Of a stretch of DNA of 64,000 nucleotides, positions 11,490-21,750 are shown one piece after another; positions within the stretch are counted from its first letter, which is position 1; each line of letters opens with the position of its first letter. The DNA is from Pseudoxanthomonas jiangsuensis (GTDB lineage Bacteria; Pseudomonadota; Gammaproteobacteria; Xanthomonadales; Xanthomonadaceae). The notes beneath the pieces were generated by a model that was given only the letters and a program-made list of their open reading frames with translations, was not told where the DNA came from and did not search any database. The DNA lies in contig NZ_PDWL01000010.1 of assembly GCF_010093185.1 (NCBI RefSeq), forward strand, positions 61,058-125,057, in the 5' to 3' direction. The translations under genes were made by a program, and so were the position numbers.

Positions 11490-11681
11490 GCGTGAATGCT
11501 GGGCATGAAGGTCGACTGCCGGGAATGACGAGCTGAACAAGCCTGTCCCGGGACAGTTTCCCGAACCGTGAACCGCAGCGGCGCAAGGCTGCGCTTATAA
11601 CGAATATTTAACTATTCGCTAACGACGTGACGGCGATGTGAGGCTAGGATGCCCCGCAGGTTGGCCGGGGATGACGCAACG

Positions 11682-12167
11682 CTACGTTGCATCCGGCCCG
11701 GTTCCAGACCCCGGGGGTGGACCCCCGGAGCCTGCCAGGGAATCCCCGGGAAGGGGTTCCCGCAAGGATGCCAATGCGTCGCCCACGGCTTTGCGGGCGG
11801 TCGCTGAAACCGGGGGAACCGCTGTCTTCGCCTCGCGCGGCTGCAGCGGCACGGTGGTCGTTTTGATGATGACTGCAGTGGGGTTCAGCCCGACGGAGCG
11901 GGCCGCATCGAGGAGACCGGCTTCTGCCAGGCGCAGCCGCGCATGCCAGATCGGTGAATCGGTGACAAAAACGAGCTGACCGCCGGTCACGTTGGCCAAC
12001 CGGCAATGGGGCGCCAGCCCCGGCGGCAGCAGGGGACGCAATTGCTGGTCCAGCGCATCGAGCCAGAGGGCTCGGCGCAACGGGGCACCAGTATCGCCCG
12101 CCATCGCGGCCTCGGCCGCGGGAAGCGGACCGGTCGCCCGGCGTGCGTTGGGCTTCGAATCAGGCAT
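11682..12167 (-). CDS. dciA: DciA-like protein (DUF721)
   Basis: The 161-residue product matches the DUF721/DciA family by its central segment (ALWLDALDQQLRPLLPPGLA, then CRLANVTGGQLVFVTDSPIW and ARLRLAEAGLLDAA). DciA loads or assists the replicative helicase DnaB in bacteria lacking DnaC. The C-terminal third is Pro/Gly/Ser-rich and probably disordered. Its position between lpxC and the M23-secA pair is typical of xanthomonads. Its start codon is only 9 bp from that of the divergent M23 gene, so the two genes share a very small control region or one start is further inside. Confidence 0.85.
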   Translation of the reverse strand: MPDSKPNARRATGPLPAAEAAMAGDTGAPLRRALWLDALDQQLRPLLPPGLAPHCRLANVTGGQLVFVTDSPIWHARLRLAEAGLLDAARSVGLNPTAVIIKTTTVPLQPREAKTAVPPVSATARKAVGDALASLREPLPGDSLAGSGGPPPGSGTGPDAT

Positions 12168-12176
12168 ACCTAAAGC

Positions 12177-13118
12177 ATGAGCTACAAATTCATCGTAAGG
12201 AACCCGCGTGACGCCCGCGCGAAAGGCTGGCAGGGCAGGCTGCAGAACTTCGGGGCGCAGCGCCCCGGCCTGATGCTCGGGGCCGTGCTGGCCACCGGTG
12301 TCGCCCTCGGTTTCGGCGCCAGCGCCGGGGTCGGCCTGGCCGGCGCCTCGCAGGTGGAATCGAGGATGGCGCGGCAGCAGCAGGAGCTGGAGCAGGTCCG
12401 CCGCCAGTCGCAGCAGGAGATCAACGCCCTGGCCGCGCGCCTGGGCGAACTGCAGGCCCAGGCCAACCGCCTCAACGCGCTCGGCGAGCGCCTGACCGAG
12501 GCCGGCCAGCTGGAGGACGGCGAGTTCGACTTCCAGAACTCGCCCGGCCAGGGCGGTGCCGAGGCGCCGCGCGACATGCCCCTGCCGGAGCTGACCTCGG
12601 GCCTGGACGACATCGAGCGCCAGCTCGCCGCCTCCGGCCGGCAGCTGTCGGTGATGGAGTCCCTGCTGTTCGACCAGCAGTTGGAGAACAACGCGGTGCC
12701 CTCGCGCTCGCCGGTGCGGCGCAGCTACATCACCTCCGGCTTCGGCCGGCGCGCCGATCCGTTCGGCCGCGGCGGCCAGTTCCACAAGGGCATCGACTTC
12801 GACGCCAACGTCGGCGACCCGGTCATGTCGGTGGCCGACGGCGTGGTCAGCTTCGCCGGCACCCGCAGCGGCTACGGCAGCACGGTCGAGGTCGACCACG
12901 GCAACGGCTACGTCACCCGCTACGCGCACAACTCGCGGCTGACGGTGAAGGCCGGCGACCTGGTCCGCGCCGGCCAGCAGGTGGCCAAGGCCGGTTCGAC
13001 CGGCCGCTCCACCGGCGCCCACGTCCATTTCGAGGTGTGGGAGAACGGCAACGTGGTCAACCCGCGCAAGTTCCTCGGCGACGGCCGCGCCCCGGTGGCC
13101 CGTACCGGCCGCGGCTGA
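12177..13118 (+). CDS. membrane-anchored M23 family metallopeptidase
   Basis: This 313-residue peptidoglycan endopeptidase candidate has a basic cytoplasmic tail, one membrane helix (about residues 32-57), a coiled-coil stretch (about 65-110) rich in Gln/Glu, and a C-terminal LytM/M23 domain. Zinc-site motifs are visible: HKGIDFDANVGDP, HGNGYVTRYAHNS and HVHFEVWENG (His near 282 and 284). The topology resembles NlpD/EnvC-type or MepM-type enzymes acting in the periplasm. It is followed by a clear terminator and then a REP doublet before secA. Confidence 0.9.
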   Translation: MSYKFIVRNPRDARAKGWQGRLQNFGAQRPGLMLGAVLATGVALGFGASAGVGLAGASQVESRMARQQQELEQVRRQSQQEINALAARLGELQAQANRLNALGERLTEAGQLEDGEFDFQNSPGQGGAEAPRDMPLPELTSGLDDIERQLAASGRQLSVMESLLFDQQLENNAVPSRSPVRRSYITSGFGRRADPFGRGGQFHKGIDFDANVGDPVMSVADGVVSFAGTRSGYGSTVEVDHGNGYVTRYAHNSRLTVKAGDLVRAGQQVAKAGSTGRSTGAHVHFEVWENGNVVNPRKFLGDGRAPVARTGRG

Positions 13119-13144
13119 GCCGCGCCACCGCCGCATCGCCCGAA

Positions 13145-13178
13145 GGCCCGTCCCCGCGAGGGGGCGGGCCTTTTCGTT
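13145..13178 (+). terminator. rho-independent terminator after the M23 peptidase gene
   Basis: GGCCCGTCCCC and GGGGGCGGGCC pair around a GCGA loop and are followed by TTTTCGTT. The hairpin lies 26 bp behind the stop codon. Confidence 0.8.
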
Positions 13179-13184
13179 GCCCCT

Positions 13185-13289
13185 TTAGGAGCCGGTCTTG
13201 CCGGCGACCGTGGAGGCGGACGCACCAATGGCGCCCGGTTTCACGCACACGCTTCCACCATGGCGGTCGCCGGCAAGACCGGCTCCTAC
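13185..13289. repeat. REP doublet A, 105 bp
   Basis: Two inverted REP arms (TAGGAGCCGGTCTTGCCGGC and its complement) surround a centre containing CCGGTTTCACGCA-like sequence. The left terminus is TTAG instead of GTAG; the right end is CTAC. It lies between the terminator of the M23 gene and secA. The tract 13290-13476 up to secA has no gene, but holds a TACAAT at 13367-13372 that may be a secA -10 box. Confidence 0.9.
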
Positions 13290-13476
13290 AAGGGGAACCC
13301 CGGCGGGATCCAGCGGTCGCATGCGTTCGCCGGCCGCCTTGAGATCGCCGTCCGGCGTCCCCAAGCTACAATGGCAAGTTGCCGCGGACGGGGGCGCAGT
13401 GCGCCTGTGCCGTCCGCGGGTCGCCCATGGCCGACCATGAGCGGCCCCAGGCGTTCATTCCCAACCGGCATTCTCG

Positions 13477-16203
<2,727 letters not shown>

Positions 16204-16217
16204 CTCCAGGAAGGGCA

Positions 16218-16238
16218 CCTTCTCCCGCAGGGAGAAGG
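16218..16238. repeat. short perfect hairpin between secA and the Nudix gene
   Basis: CCTTCTCCC-GCA-GGGAGAAGG forms a 9-bp perfect stem 15 bp after secA. No T-run follows on either strand, so terminator function is uncertain. Confidence 0.6.
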
Positions 16239-16271
16239 GAAAACCGGCGCGCTGCCGGGTAAGCTCCTCCC

Positions 16272-17354
16272 ATGGATACCCCCGTGCGCTCCATCCACGT
16301 CGTCGCCGGCGTCCTCATCGACGCCCGCGGCCGGGTGCTGCTCGCGCGCCGCGGCCAGGACAGCGACCTGGCCGGCCTGTGGGAATTCCCCGGCGGCAAG
16401 CGCGAGCCCGGCGAGAGCTCGGAACAGGCCCTCGTCCGGGAACTGCAGGAAGAGCTCGGCATCGACGCCGAGATCGGCGACGCCCTGATCGAGGTGCCGC
16501 AGGAATATCCGGGCAAGCGCCTGCGCCTGGAAGTGCGGGCCGTCCCGCGCTGGAAGGGCACGCCCCGCGGCCGCGAAGGCCAGGCCCTGACCTGGGTCGC
16601 GCCGGAACGCCTGGCGCGCTACTCGATGCCCTCGGCCGACGTGCCGGTGGTCGGGGCGCTGCGCCAGCCCGACCGCTACCTGGTCACGCCCGAGCCCGGC
16701 ATCGACCATGGCGCCTGGCTGGAGGGCCTCGAGGCGGCCCTGGCGTCCGGCATCCGCCGGGTGCAGCTGCGCGCGCGCGGGCTGGCGATCGCCGCCATGG
16801 CGGAGCCGCCAGGGGTCGCCGCAGGGTCCGGGTCCCCGGGCGATGAGGGTCATCGAACCGGAGACGCCATCGGCGTGGCGGAGGCGGTCGCCGTGCGGGC
16901 GCCGCGTCGTACCGCGACGGCCTGGCGCAGCCTGGCCGAAGCCGCGCACGACCGCTGCCGCGCCGCCGGCGCCGAGCTGCTGCTCAACCGCGACATCGCC
17001 CTGGCCGCCGAGTTGGGCTGCGGCGTGCATCTGGGCAGCGAACAGCTGGCCATGTTGCAGGCGCGGCCGCTGCCGGCGGACGTCCCGGTCGGCGCCTCCT
17101 GCCATACCCTGGCCGAACTTGAAGCCGCGCAAAGCCTGGGCTGCGACTTCGCCGTGCTTGGTCCCTTGCGCGACACCGCGACCCATCCGGGCGCGCCTTC
17201 GCTGGGCTGGGACGGTTTCGTGCGCCTGCGCGAGCAGGTCGGCCTGCCGATCTACGCCATCGGCGGCCTGGCCCCGGACGACATCGCCGAAGCCCGGCGC
17301 CAGGGCGCCCAGGGCATCGCCGCCATCCGCAGCCTCTGGCCCGCCCCCTTGTAG
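16272..17354 (+). CDS. Nudix hydrolase (MutT-like) fused to a ThiE/TenI-like domain
   Basis: The 360-residue protein has an N-terminal MutT-type Nudix domain (residues 1-130) with a full Nudix box at about 41-64 (GGKREPGES, then RELQEELGI). It probably removes 8-oxo-dGTP. A C-terminal thiamine-phosphate-synthase-like domain follows ([54 protein letters not shown]). The fusion is known from proteobacteria, usually as a Nudix family hydrolase, and the ThiE part may not make thiamine. About 40 residues between QLRARGLAI and AWRSLAEAAH have no counterpart that I expect in the family. Its TAG stop is the GTAG of REP doublet B. Confidence 0.9.
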   Translation: MDTPVRSIHVVAGVLIDARGRVLLARRGQDSDLAGLWEFPGGKREPGESSEQALVRELQEELGIDAEIGDALIEVPQEYPGKRLRLEVRAVPRWKGTPRGREGQALTWVAPERLARYSMPSADVPVVGALRQPDRYLVTPEPGIDHGAWLEGLEAALASGIRRVQLRARGLAIAAMAEPPGVAAGSGSPGDEGHRTGDAIGVAEAVAVRAPRRTATAWRSLAEAAHDRCRAAGAELLLNRDIALAAELGCGVHLGSEQLAMLQARPLPADVPVGASCHTLAELEAAQSLGCDFAVLGPLRDTATHPGAPSLGWDGFVRLREQVGLPIYAIGGLAPDDIAEARRQGAQGIAAIRSLWPAPL

Positions 17355-17455
17355 GAGCCGGTCTTGCCGGCGACCGTGGAGGCGGACGCATCGTTGGCAC
17401 CCGGTTTCACGCAGATATCCCCGCCATGGCGGTCGCCGGCAAGACCGGCTCCTAC
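17351..17455. repeat. REP doublet B, 105 bp, carrying the stop codons of both flanking genes
   Basis: GTAG at 17351-17354 begins the left arm and CTAC at 17452-17455 ends the right arm. The arms are near-perfect inverted copies (GTAGGAGCCGGTCTTGCCGG). The Nudix gene stops at 17352-17354 and the convergent coaE stops at 17454-17452, so both genes terminate inside the element. Confidence 0.95.
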
Positions 17456-18069
17456 AAGGGGAATCCCGCCAGCTCGCGGTAACGCGCATCCAGGGTCGCC
17501 ACCATCGCATCCAGGTGCTCCGGATGGCCGTCGTTGACGATCACGTCGTCGGCGATCGCCGCTCGCGCCTCGCGCGTGGCCTGGGCGGCGATCATGCGCG
17601 AGGCCAGCGCCTCGTCCACCCCGTCGCGCCGCATCAGCCGCGCATGCTGCACGTGCACCGGCGCATCCACCACCAGGATCCGGTCCACCCAGGGATAGGC
17701 CGCCCGCCCGCCGGCCTCGACCAGCAACGGCACCGCCGCGATCGCATAGGGTCCGGCCGCCGTCCGGCACTGCGCTTCCAGCCGCGCCCGGATCGCCGGG
17801 TGGGTGATGGCTTCCAGCGCCCGCCGTTCGCCGGCGTCGGCGAAGATCCGCTCGCGCAACCGGCGCCGGTCCAGGGTGCCGTCGGCCAGCAGGATGTCCG
17901 CGCCGAAGCGCTCCGCGATCGCGGCCAGCGCCGGCTGCCCCGGCTCGACCACTTCGCGCGCCGCCACGTCGGCATCGGCCACGTGCACCCCCAGCGCCTC
18001 GAAGCGCCGGGTGACCTCGCTCTTGCCGGAGGCCACGCCGCCGGTCAGGCCGATGATGAAATCGCTCAT
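17452..18069 (-). CDS. coaE: dephospho-CoA kinase
   Basis: CoaE phosphorylates dephospho-CoA in the last step of coenzyme A synthesis. The 205-residue protein has the P-loop IGLTGGVASGKSEV at residues 6-19, the DADV segment, and the family motif ITHPAIRARLE with VPLLVEAGG. I chose MSDFIIGLTGG as the start because the longer frame upstream adds 40 unrelated residues. coaE next to pilD/pilC is the usual gammaproteobacterial context, here interrupted by a HigA gene and repeats. The stop codon is supplied by the REP doublet B terminus. Confidence 0.97.
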   Translation of the reverse strand: MSDFIIGLTGGVASGKSEVTRRFEALGVHVADADVAAREVVEPGQPALAAIAERFGADILLADGTLDRRRLRERIFADAGERRALEAITHPAIRARLEAQCRTAAGPYAIAAVPLLVEAGGRAAYPWVDRILVVDAPVHVQHARLMRRDGVDEALASRMIAAQATREARAAIADDVIVNDGHPEHLDAMVATLDARYRELAGFPL

Positions 18070-18080
18070 GCGTTCGGGCG

Positions 18081-18116
18081 GATGTCCGGTCTCCCGGCTC
18101 CCACGGAGGGAGCTAC
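18081..18116 (-). repeat. second-type GTAG-ended palindromic element
   Basis: On the minus strand this reads GTAGCTCCCTCCGTGGGAGC followed by CGGGAGACCGGACATC. GCTCCC/GGGAGC form a 6-bp stem with a 5-base loop. Twenty bases (18082-18101) recur exactly, inverted, at 56411-56430 inside REP doublet H. Its GTAG supplies the stop of the higA-like gene. Confidence 0.65.
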
Positions 18117-18406
18117 GCCGCGGCCAGATCGAGGCGGCCGACCCGGTCCAGGTCGACGTGCTGTCGCGCGACCCATAGGTCGTGGGCATCCTGCATCGCC
18201 AGCCAGCTTTCGGGCGAACGGCCGATCGACTTGGACAGGCGAAGCGCCATTTCCGGACTGAGGCGGCTGGTGCCCTTGAGAATCCGACTGAGGGTGGAAG
18301 CAGCCACGTCCAGCTTTCCCGCCAGTTCGCGGCCGCTGATGCCGTTGGGCTCCAGATAGACCGCGGAGATGAACTCGCCCGGATGGGGAGGGTTGTGCAT
18401 GGCCAT
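18113..18406 (-). CDS. higA: HigA-family antitoxin (XRE-type regulator)
   Basis: The 97-residue protein begins with HPGEFISAVYLEPNGISGRELA and continues with a helix-turn-helix (LDVAASTLSRILKGTSRLSPEMA) and SIGRSPESWLAMQ, the pattern of HigA/VapI antitoxins. Such proteins bind the operon promoter and neutralise the HigB mRNA interferase. HigB is normally encoded immediately upstream; only its last residues survive here (next feature). The start overlaps that remnant. The TAG stop is the GTAG of the adjacent palindromic element. It is probably an orphan antitoxin. Confidence 0.85.
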   Translation of the reverse strand: MAMHNPPHPGEFISAVYLEPNGISGRELAGKLDVAASTLSRILKGTSRLSPEMALRLSKSIGRSPESWLAMQDAHDLWVARQHVDLDRVGRLDLAAA

Positions 18407-18476
18407 CAGTGATAATCCTCGTAGTCTAGGACGTACGTACCATGTTGCGCATCACGCAACAACTGGCTGCGCTTTT
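18406..18476 (-). pseudogene. C-terminal stump of a higB-type toxin gene
   Basis: Reading minus-strand codons into higA gives AQHGTYVLDYEDYH followed by TGA, which overlaps the higA ATG as in intact higBA operons. HigB toxins characteristically end in a V-x-DYH-like peptide. Upstream the frame runs straight into REP doublet C, so the toxin body is gone. The remnant is short, which limits certainty. Confidence 0.45.
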
Positions 18477-18581
18477 GTAGGAGCCGGTCTTGCCGGCGAC
18501 CGCCATGGCGGATACGTCTGCGTGAAACCGGTTGCCATTGAAGCCTCCGCCTCCACGGTCGCCGGCAAGACCGGCTCCTAC
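18477..18581. repeat. REP doublet C, 105 bp
   Basis: The element runs from GTAG at 18477 to CTAC ending at 18581, with the same inverted arms as the other doublets. It abuts the higB stump on one side and supplies the pilD stop codon (TAG on the minus strand at 18580-18578) on the other. Confidence 0.95.
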
Positions 18582-19438
18582 AGTCCGGCCAGGCGCAGGT
18601 ACGCCCCCAGCATCTGCTCGCCCCAGAAGAAGACGATCCAGCCGGCGATGGCCAGGTACGGGCCGAACGGGATCGGCGTGGCGCGGTCGCGGCCCTGCGA
18701 GGCCAGCCAGATCGAGCCGACGATCGCCCCCACCAGCGAGGACAGCAGGATGATCGGCAGGATGCCCTTCAGCCCGACCCAGGCGCCCAGCGCCGCCAGC
18801 AGCTTGAAGTCGCCGTGGCCCATGCCCTCCTTGCCGGTCAGCTGCTTGAACAGCCACCACACGCTCCACAGCGACACGTAGCCGGCGATGGCGCCCAGCA
18901 GGGCCGGCTTGGCCGGCATGTACAGGTTGTCCAGGCTGGCGACCAGGCCCAGCCACATCAGCGGCAGGGTCAGCTGGTCCGGCAGCAGCCGGGTGCGCAG
19001 GTCGATGCCCGACAGCGCCACCAGGAACCAGGTCAGGACCATCGCCCCGAAGCCCTGCCAGCCGAAGCCGAAGCGCCACACGCAGGCCACCGTCAGCAGG
19101 CCGGTCAGCAGTTCCACCAGCGGGTACTGCACCGAGATCTTCTGCCCGCTGTAGCGCGAGCGCCCGCGCAGCATCAGCCAGCTCAGGACCGGGATGTTCT
19201 CCCACCACTTGAGCCGGTCGCCGGTGACCGGGTCGTGCGAAGGCTCGACCACGATCCCGGGCGGCGGCGGGTCGTACAGCTCCGGCTGCTCCAGGATCTC
19301 GCGTGCGTCCCGCTTCCACTCCCATTCCAGGCGCCGCGGCAGGCGCAGGATGACCACGTTGAGGAAGCTGCCCACCGCCAGGCCGACGCCGGCGGCGAGC
19401 GGGTAGCCCAGGAGGGGTTGGGTGTCGAGGAAGGCCAT
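18578..19438 (-). CDS. pilD: type IV prepilin peptidase / N-methyltransferase
   Basis: PilD removes the leader of type IV prepilins and type II pseudopilins and methylates the new N-terminus in the inner membrane. The 286-residue protein has an N-terminal hydrophobic segment followed by GSFLNVVILRLPRRLEWEW, and the two A24 aspartate motifs (SGIDLRTRLLPD and MGHGDFKLLAALGAW). The usual two CxxC pairs of the cytoplasmic loop are missing; that loop (about residues 65-100) contains no cysteine. pilC lies just upstream on the same strand, separated by a toxin-antitoxin pair. The stop comes from REP doublet C. Confidence 0.95.
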   Translation of the reverse strand: MAFLDTQPLLGYPLAAGVGLAVGSFLNVVILRLPRRLEWEWKRDAREILEQPELYDPPPPGIVVEPSHDPVTGDRLKWWENIPVLSWLMLRGRSRYSGQKISVQYPLVELLTGLLTVACVWRFGFGWQGFGAMVLTWFLVALSGIDLRTRLLPDQLTLPLMWLGLVASLDNLYMPAKPALLGAIAGYVSLWSVWWLFKQLTGKEGMGHGDFKLLAALGAWVGLKGILPIILLSSLVGAIVGSIWLASQGRDRATPIPFGPYLAIAGWIVFFWGEQMLGAYLRLAGL

Positions 19439-19450
19439 GCGTATGTGTTC

Positions 19451-19846
19451 CTATTCCAGGACGTTGATGGCCAACCCGTGGCTTGCCTTCGCCAATCGCC
19501 CGTCGTTCGTCCACAGGGCCTGGCAGCCGTGATGCTGTGCGCAGGAAAGGTGCAGCGCGTCCGGCGTCTTCAGGCCGAAACGCGCGCGCAATTCGGCCGC
19601 CTGCAGGTACACGTCTTCGGGCATGTCCAGAAGCAGCAGCCTGGCCAGTGCGGCTTCGTAGCTGCGCTGCAGGACGAGGTTGCCGCTGCGCATCGGCCCG
19701 ACCAGGCATTCGAGCTTCACCAGCGGCGAAACCGCGAAGCGGTGGCCGGCCTGGGCGTCCATCCTTTCCAGGATGCGCTGCGCACGGTCCGGGCTGCCCT
19801 CATGGGCATGGATCAGTACGCATGCATCGAGGAAGATCAATCCCAA
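19451..19846 (-). CDS. PIN-domain toxin (VapC-like)
   Basis: This 131-residue protein has the PIN nuclease fold residues: Asp in LIFLDACVLI (D7), an acidic residue in SPLVKLECLVGP, TPDALHLS and TNDGRLA. VapC toxins are Mg-dependent RNases that usually cut tRNA or rRNA. The gene overlaps the upstream antitoxin by 10 bp, the normal antitoxin-first arrangement. The pair is inserted between pilD and pilC, which are usually adjacent. Confidence 0.88.
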   Translation of the reverse strand: MGLIFLDACVLIHAHEGSPDRAQRILERMDAQAGHRFAVSPLVKLECLVGPMRSGNLVLQRSYEAALARLLLLDMPEDVYLQAAELRARFGLKTPDALHLSCAQHHGCQALWTNDGRLAKASHGLAINVLE

Positions 19847-20109
19847 GCGTCGCGCTCCACCGCGATGTCGGCATCGATCTGGGCCATGCTGCGCCTCGCG
19901 TGCGCGGGGACGGGATTGGCGCGCAGCCAGGCAACGACCTCTCCCGCCTCGCCCGGCTGGCGCACCTTGCCCGTACCGCGCTGGCGCACCGGCACCAGCC
20001 GGGCCACCGGTTCGCCGCGATTGGCGATCACCACCTCCTCGCCGGCCTGGACGGCCTTGACGAGTTCGGACAGTCGGGTCTTCGCTTCGAGCATGTTGAC
20101 CTGGGTCAT
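19837..20109 (-). CDS. Phd/YefM-type antitoxin
   Basis: The 90-residue product begins MTQVNMLEAKTRLSELVKAV and continues GEEVVIANRGEPVARLVPV, the classical N-terminal DNA-binding half of Phd/YefM antitoxins. The C-terminal half is variable and probably wraps the PIN toxin. It is translated just before the toxin with a 10-bp overlap. Three 9-bp tandem repeats lie immediately upstream and could serve as an operator. Confidence 0.88.
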   Translation of the reverse strand: MTQVNMLEAKTRLSELVKAVQAGEEVVIANRGEPVARLVPVRQRGTGKVRQPGEAGEVVAWLRANPVPAHARRSMAQIDADIAVERDAWD

Positions 20110-20121
20110 GGCTGCATCCTA

Positions 20122-20148
20122 GTCAACTTGGTCAACTTGGTCAACTGG
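20122..20148. repeat. three tandem copies of a 9-bp unit upstream of the antitoxin
   Basis: GTCAACTTG, GTCAACTTG and GTCAACTGG follow one another without spacing, 13-39 bp upstream of the antitoxin start. A related GGTCAACATG occurs inside the first codons. They could be an autoregulatory operator or a slippage-prone tract. Confidence 0.7.
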
Positions 20149-20215
20149 CTGCCTGGCAATGCCGCTTGGCCGCACCCGCGCCGCGGCCAAGGACGGATCG
20201 CGCGCTGCCTTTGGA

Positions 20216-21481
20216 TCAGATCGTCGCGGCCAGCTTGAAGATGGGCAGGTACATGCCGATCACCATCGAGCCGACCACGCCGCCGATGAAGATCATGATC
20301 ATCGGCTCGAGCAGGCTGCTCAGCGCGTCGACCGCGTTGTTCACTTCCTGCTCGTAGTACTCGGCGACCTTGAACAGCATGGTGTCCAGCGCGCCGGCCT
20401 CCTCGCCGATGGCCGCCATCTGGATGACCATGTGCGGGAACAGGTTGGTCTGCTTCATCGCCAGGTTGACCGGATAGCCGACCGAGACGTCGTCGCGGAT
20501 GCGGTACACCGCCTTCTCGTAGACGCTGTTGCCGGTTGCGCCGGCCACCGATTCCAGCGCCTCCACCAGCGGCACGCCGGCCTTGAAGGTCACCGCCGTG
20601 GTGCGGGCGAAGCGGGCGATGGCGCTGTTGTGCATGATCTGGCCGATCACCGGGATCTTCAGGATCAGCCTGTCCAGGCCGTGCTGCATGGCCGGCGAGC
20701 GCTTGTAGAAGAACAGCAATGCGCTGATGCCGCCGACGATCACGATCAGGAAGGCCCACCAGTACGCGACCATGAAGCGTGACGCGCCGACGATCAGCTG
20801 TGTGAAGGCCGGCAGGTCCGCACCGAAGCTGGCGAAGGTGGCCTCGAACTGCGGCACGACGAAGATCAGCAGGATCGCGCTGACGATGATCGCCACGGCG
20901 ATGACCGTGGCCGGGTAGAACAGCGCCTTCTTGATCTTGCCCTTCAGGGCCTCGATGTTCTCCTTGTAGTTGGCGATGGTGTCGAGCACCGTCTCCAGCA
21001 CGCCCGCGCTTTCGCCGGCGCGCACAAGGTTGCGGTACAGCTCGTCGAACTGGACCGGATGCTTGCTGATCGACTCGTACAGCGAGGAGCCGCCCTCGAT
21101 GTCGGTGCGGATCTGGTCGACCATCGCCTTCATCCGCGGGTTCTTCTGGCCGCCGCCGATGATCTCCAGCGAGGCCACGATCGGCACGCCGGACTTCATC
21201 ATGGTGGCCATCTGCCGGCTGAAGAAGGCGATGTCCTTGGGAGTGATGACCTTGCCGGCGCTGCCGAACAGCGGCTTGGGCTTGGGCTTGACCACACCCG
21301 GGGTGATGCCCTGGCGGCGCAGCTCGGCCTTGAGCATGTTGGCGTTCTTGGCCAACTGCTCGCCCTTCATCTTCATGCCGCGCTTGTCGGTGCCCTCCCA
21401 GACGAAGGGGGCCAACTGGCTGGTCGCCCGATCCACGGGGGCGGGCGCGGTCTTCCTCACGGCACTGCGGGTCGCGGACAT
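20216..21481 (-). CDS. pilC: type IV pilus inner-membrane platform protein PilC
   Basis: PilC (GspF family) is the polytopic platform on which PilB/PilT act during pilus assembly. The 421-residue protein carries two T2SSF repeats. The first begins around ITPKDIAFFSRQMATMMKSG and the second around IARFARTTAVTFKAGVPLVEAL. Membrane helices lie near 180-200, 230-250 and at the C-terminus. I chose MSATRSAVRK as the start. It is divergent from pilA across a 530-bp control region. Confidence 0.97.
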   Translation of the reverse strand: MSATRSAVRKTAPAPVDRATSQLAPFVWEGTDKRGMKMKGEQLAKNANMLKAELRRQGITPGVVKPKPKPLFGSAGKVITPKDIAFFSRQMATMMKSGVPIVASLEIIGGGQKNPRMKAMVDQIRTDIEGGSSLYESISKHPVQFDELYRNLVRAGESAGVLETVLDTIANYKENIEALKGKIKKALFYPATVIAVAIIVSAILLIFVVPQFEATFASFGADLPAFTQLIVGASRFMVAYWWAFLIVIVGGISALLFFYKRSPAMQHGLDRLILKIPVIGQIMHNSAIARFARTTAVTFKAGVPLVEALESVAGATGNSVYEKAVYRIRDDVSVGYPVNLAMKQTNLFPHMVIQMAAIGEEAGALDTMLFKVAEYYEQEVNNAVDALSSLLEPMIMIFIGGVVGSMVIGMYLPIFKLAATI

Positions 21482-21614
21482 GCTCTTGGTCTCCCCACCG
21501 GCATTCCCCGCGCCGGCACGTCCGCCGCATGGTAGCCGTTAATTTGACGCCTGACACGCCACCCCCATCACGCTTCTATATATGTGTGCCACCCCCGGCC
21601 CTCCGCCTCCCTTT

Positions 21615-21643
21615 GTAGGAGCCGGTCTTGCCGGCGACCGCCA
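21615..21643. repeat. REP arm D (single, unpaired)
   Basis: One left arm of the doublet family (GTAGGAGCCGGTCTTGCCGG, then CGACCGCCAT) occurs without its inverted partner. The sequence after it is unrelated to the other copies. Confidence 0.8.
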
Positions 21644-21750
21644 TCCCCGCCTCCCAGTGTCCCATCCGACAGATGTAGGACTTCAAGCCGCGGCACTTAT
21701 TCCTGAATACGAGCCAAGAGCTATCAGCCGAGAACGTAAGGCCTAGAAAG

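Noticed and set aside
13185..13289. Repeats considered as part of a CRISPR array
   Set aside because: The copies are dispersed singly between genes, palindromic as whole units and without regular spacers; no cas genes occur.
16218..16238. secA terminator
   Set aside because: The hairpin is perfect, but no T-run follows on either strand, so it was listed only as a repeat.
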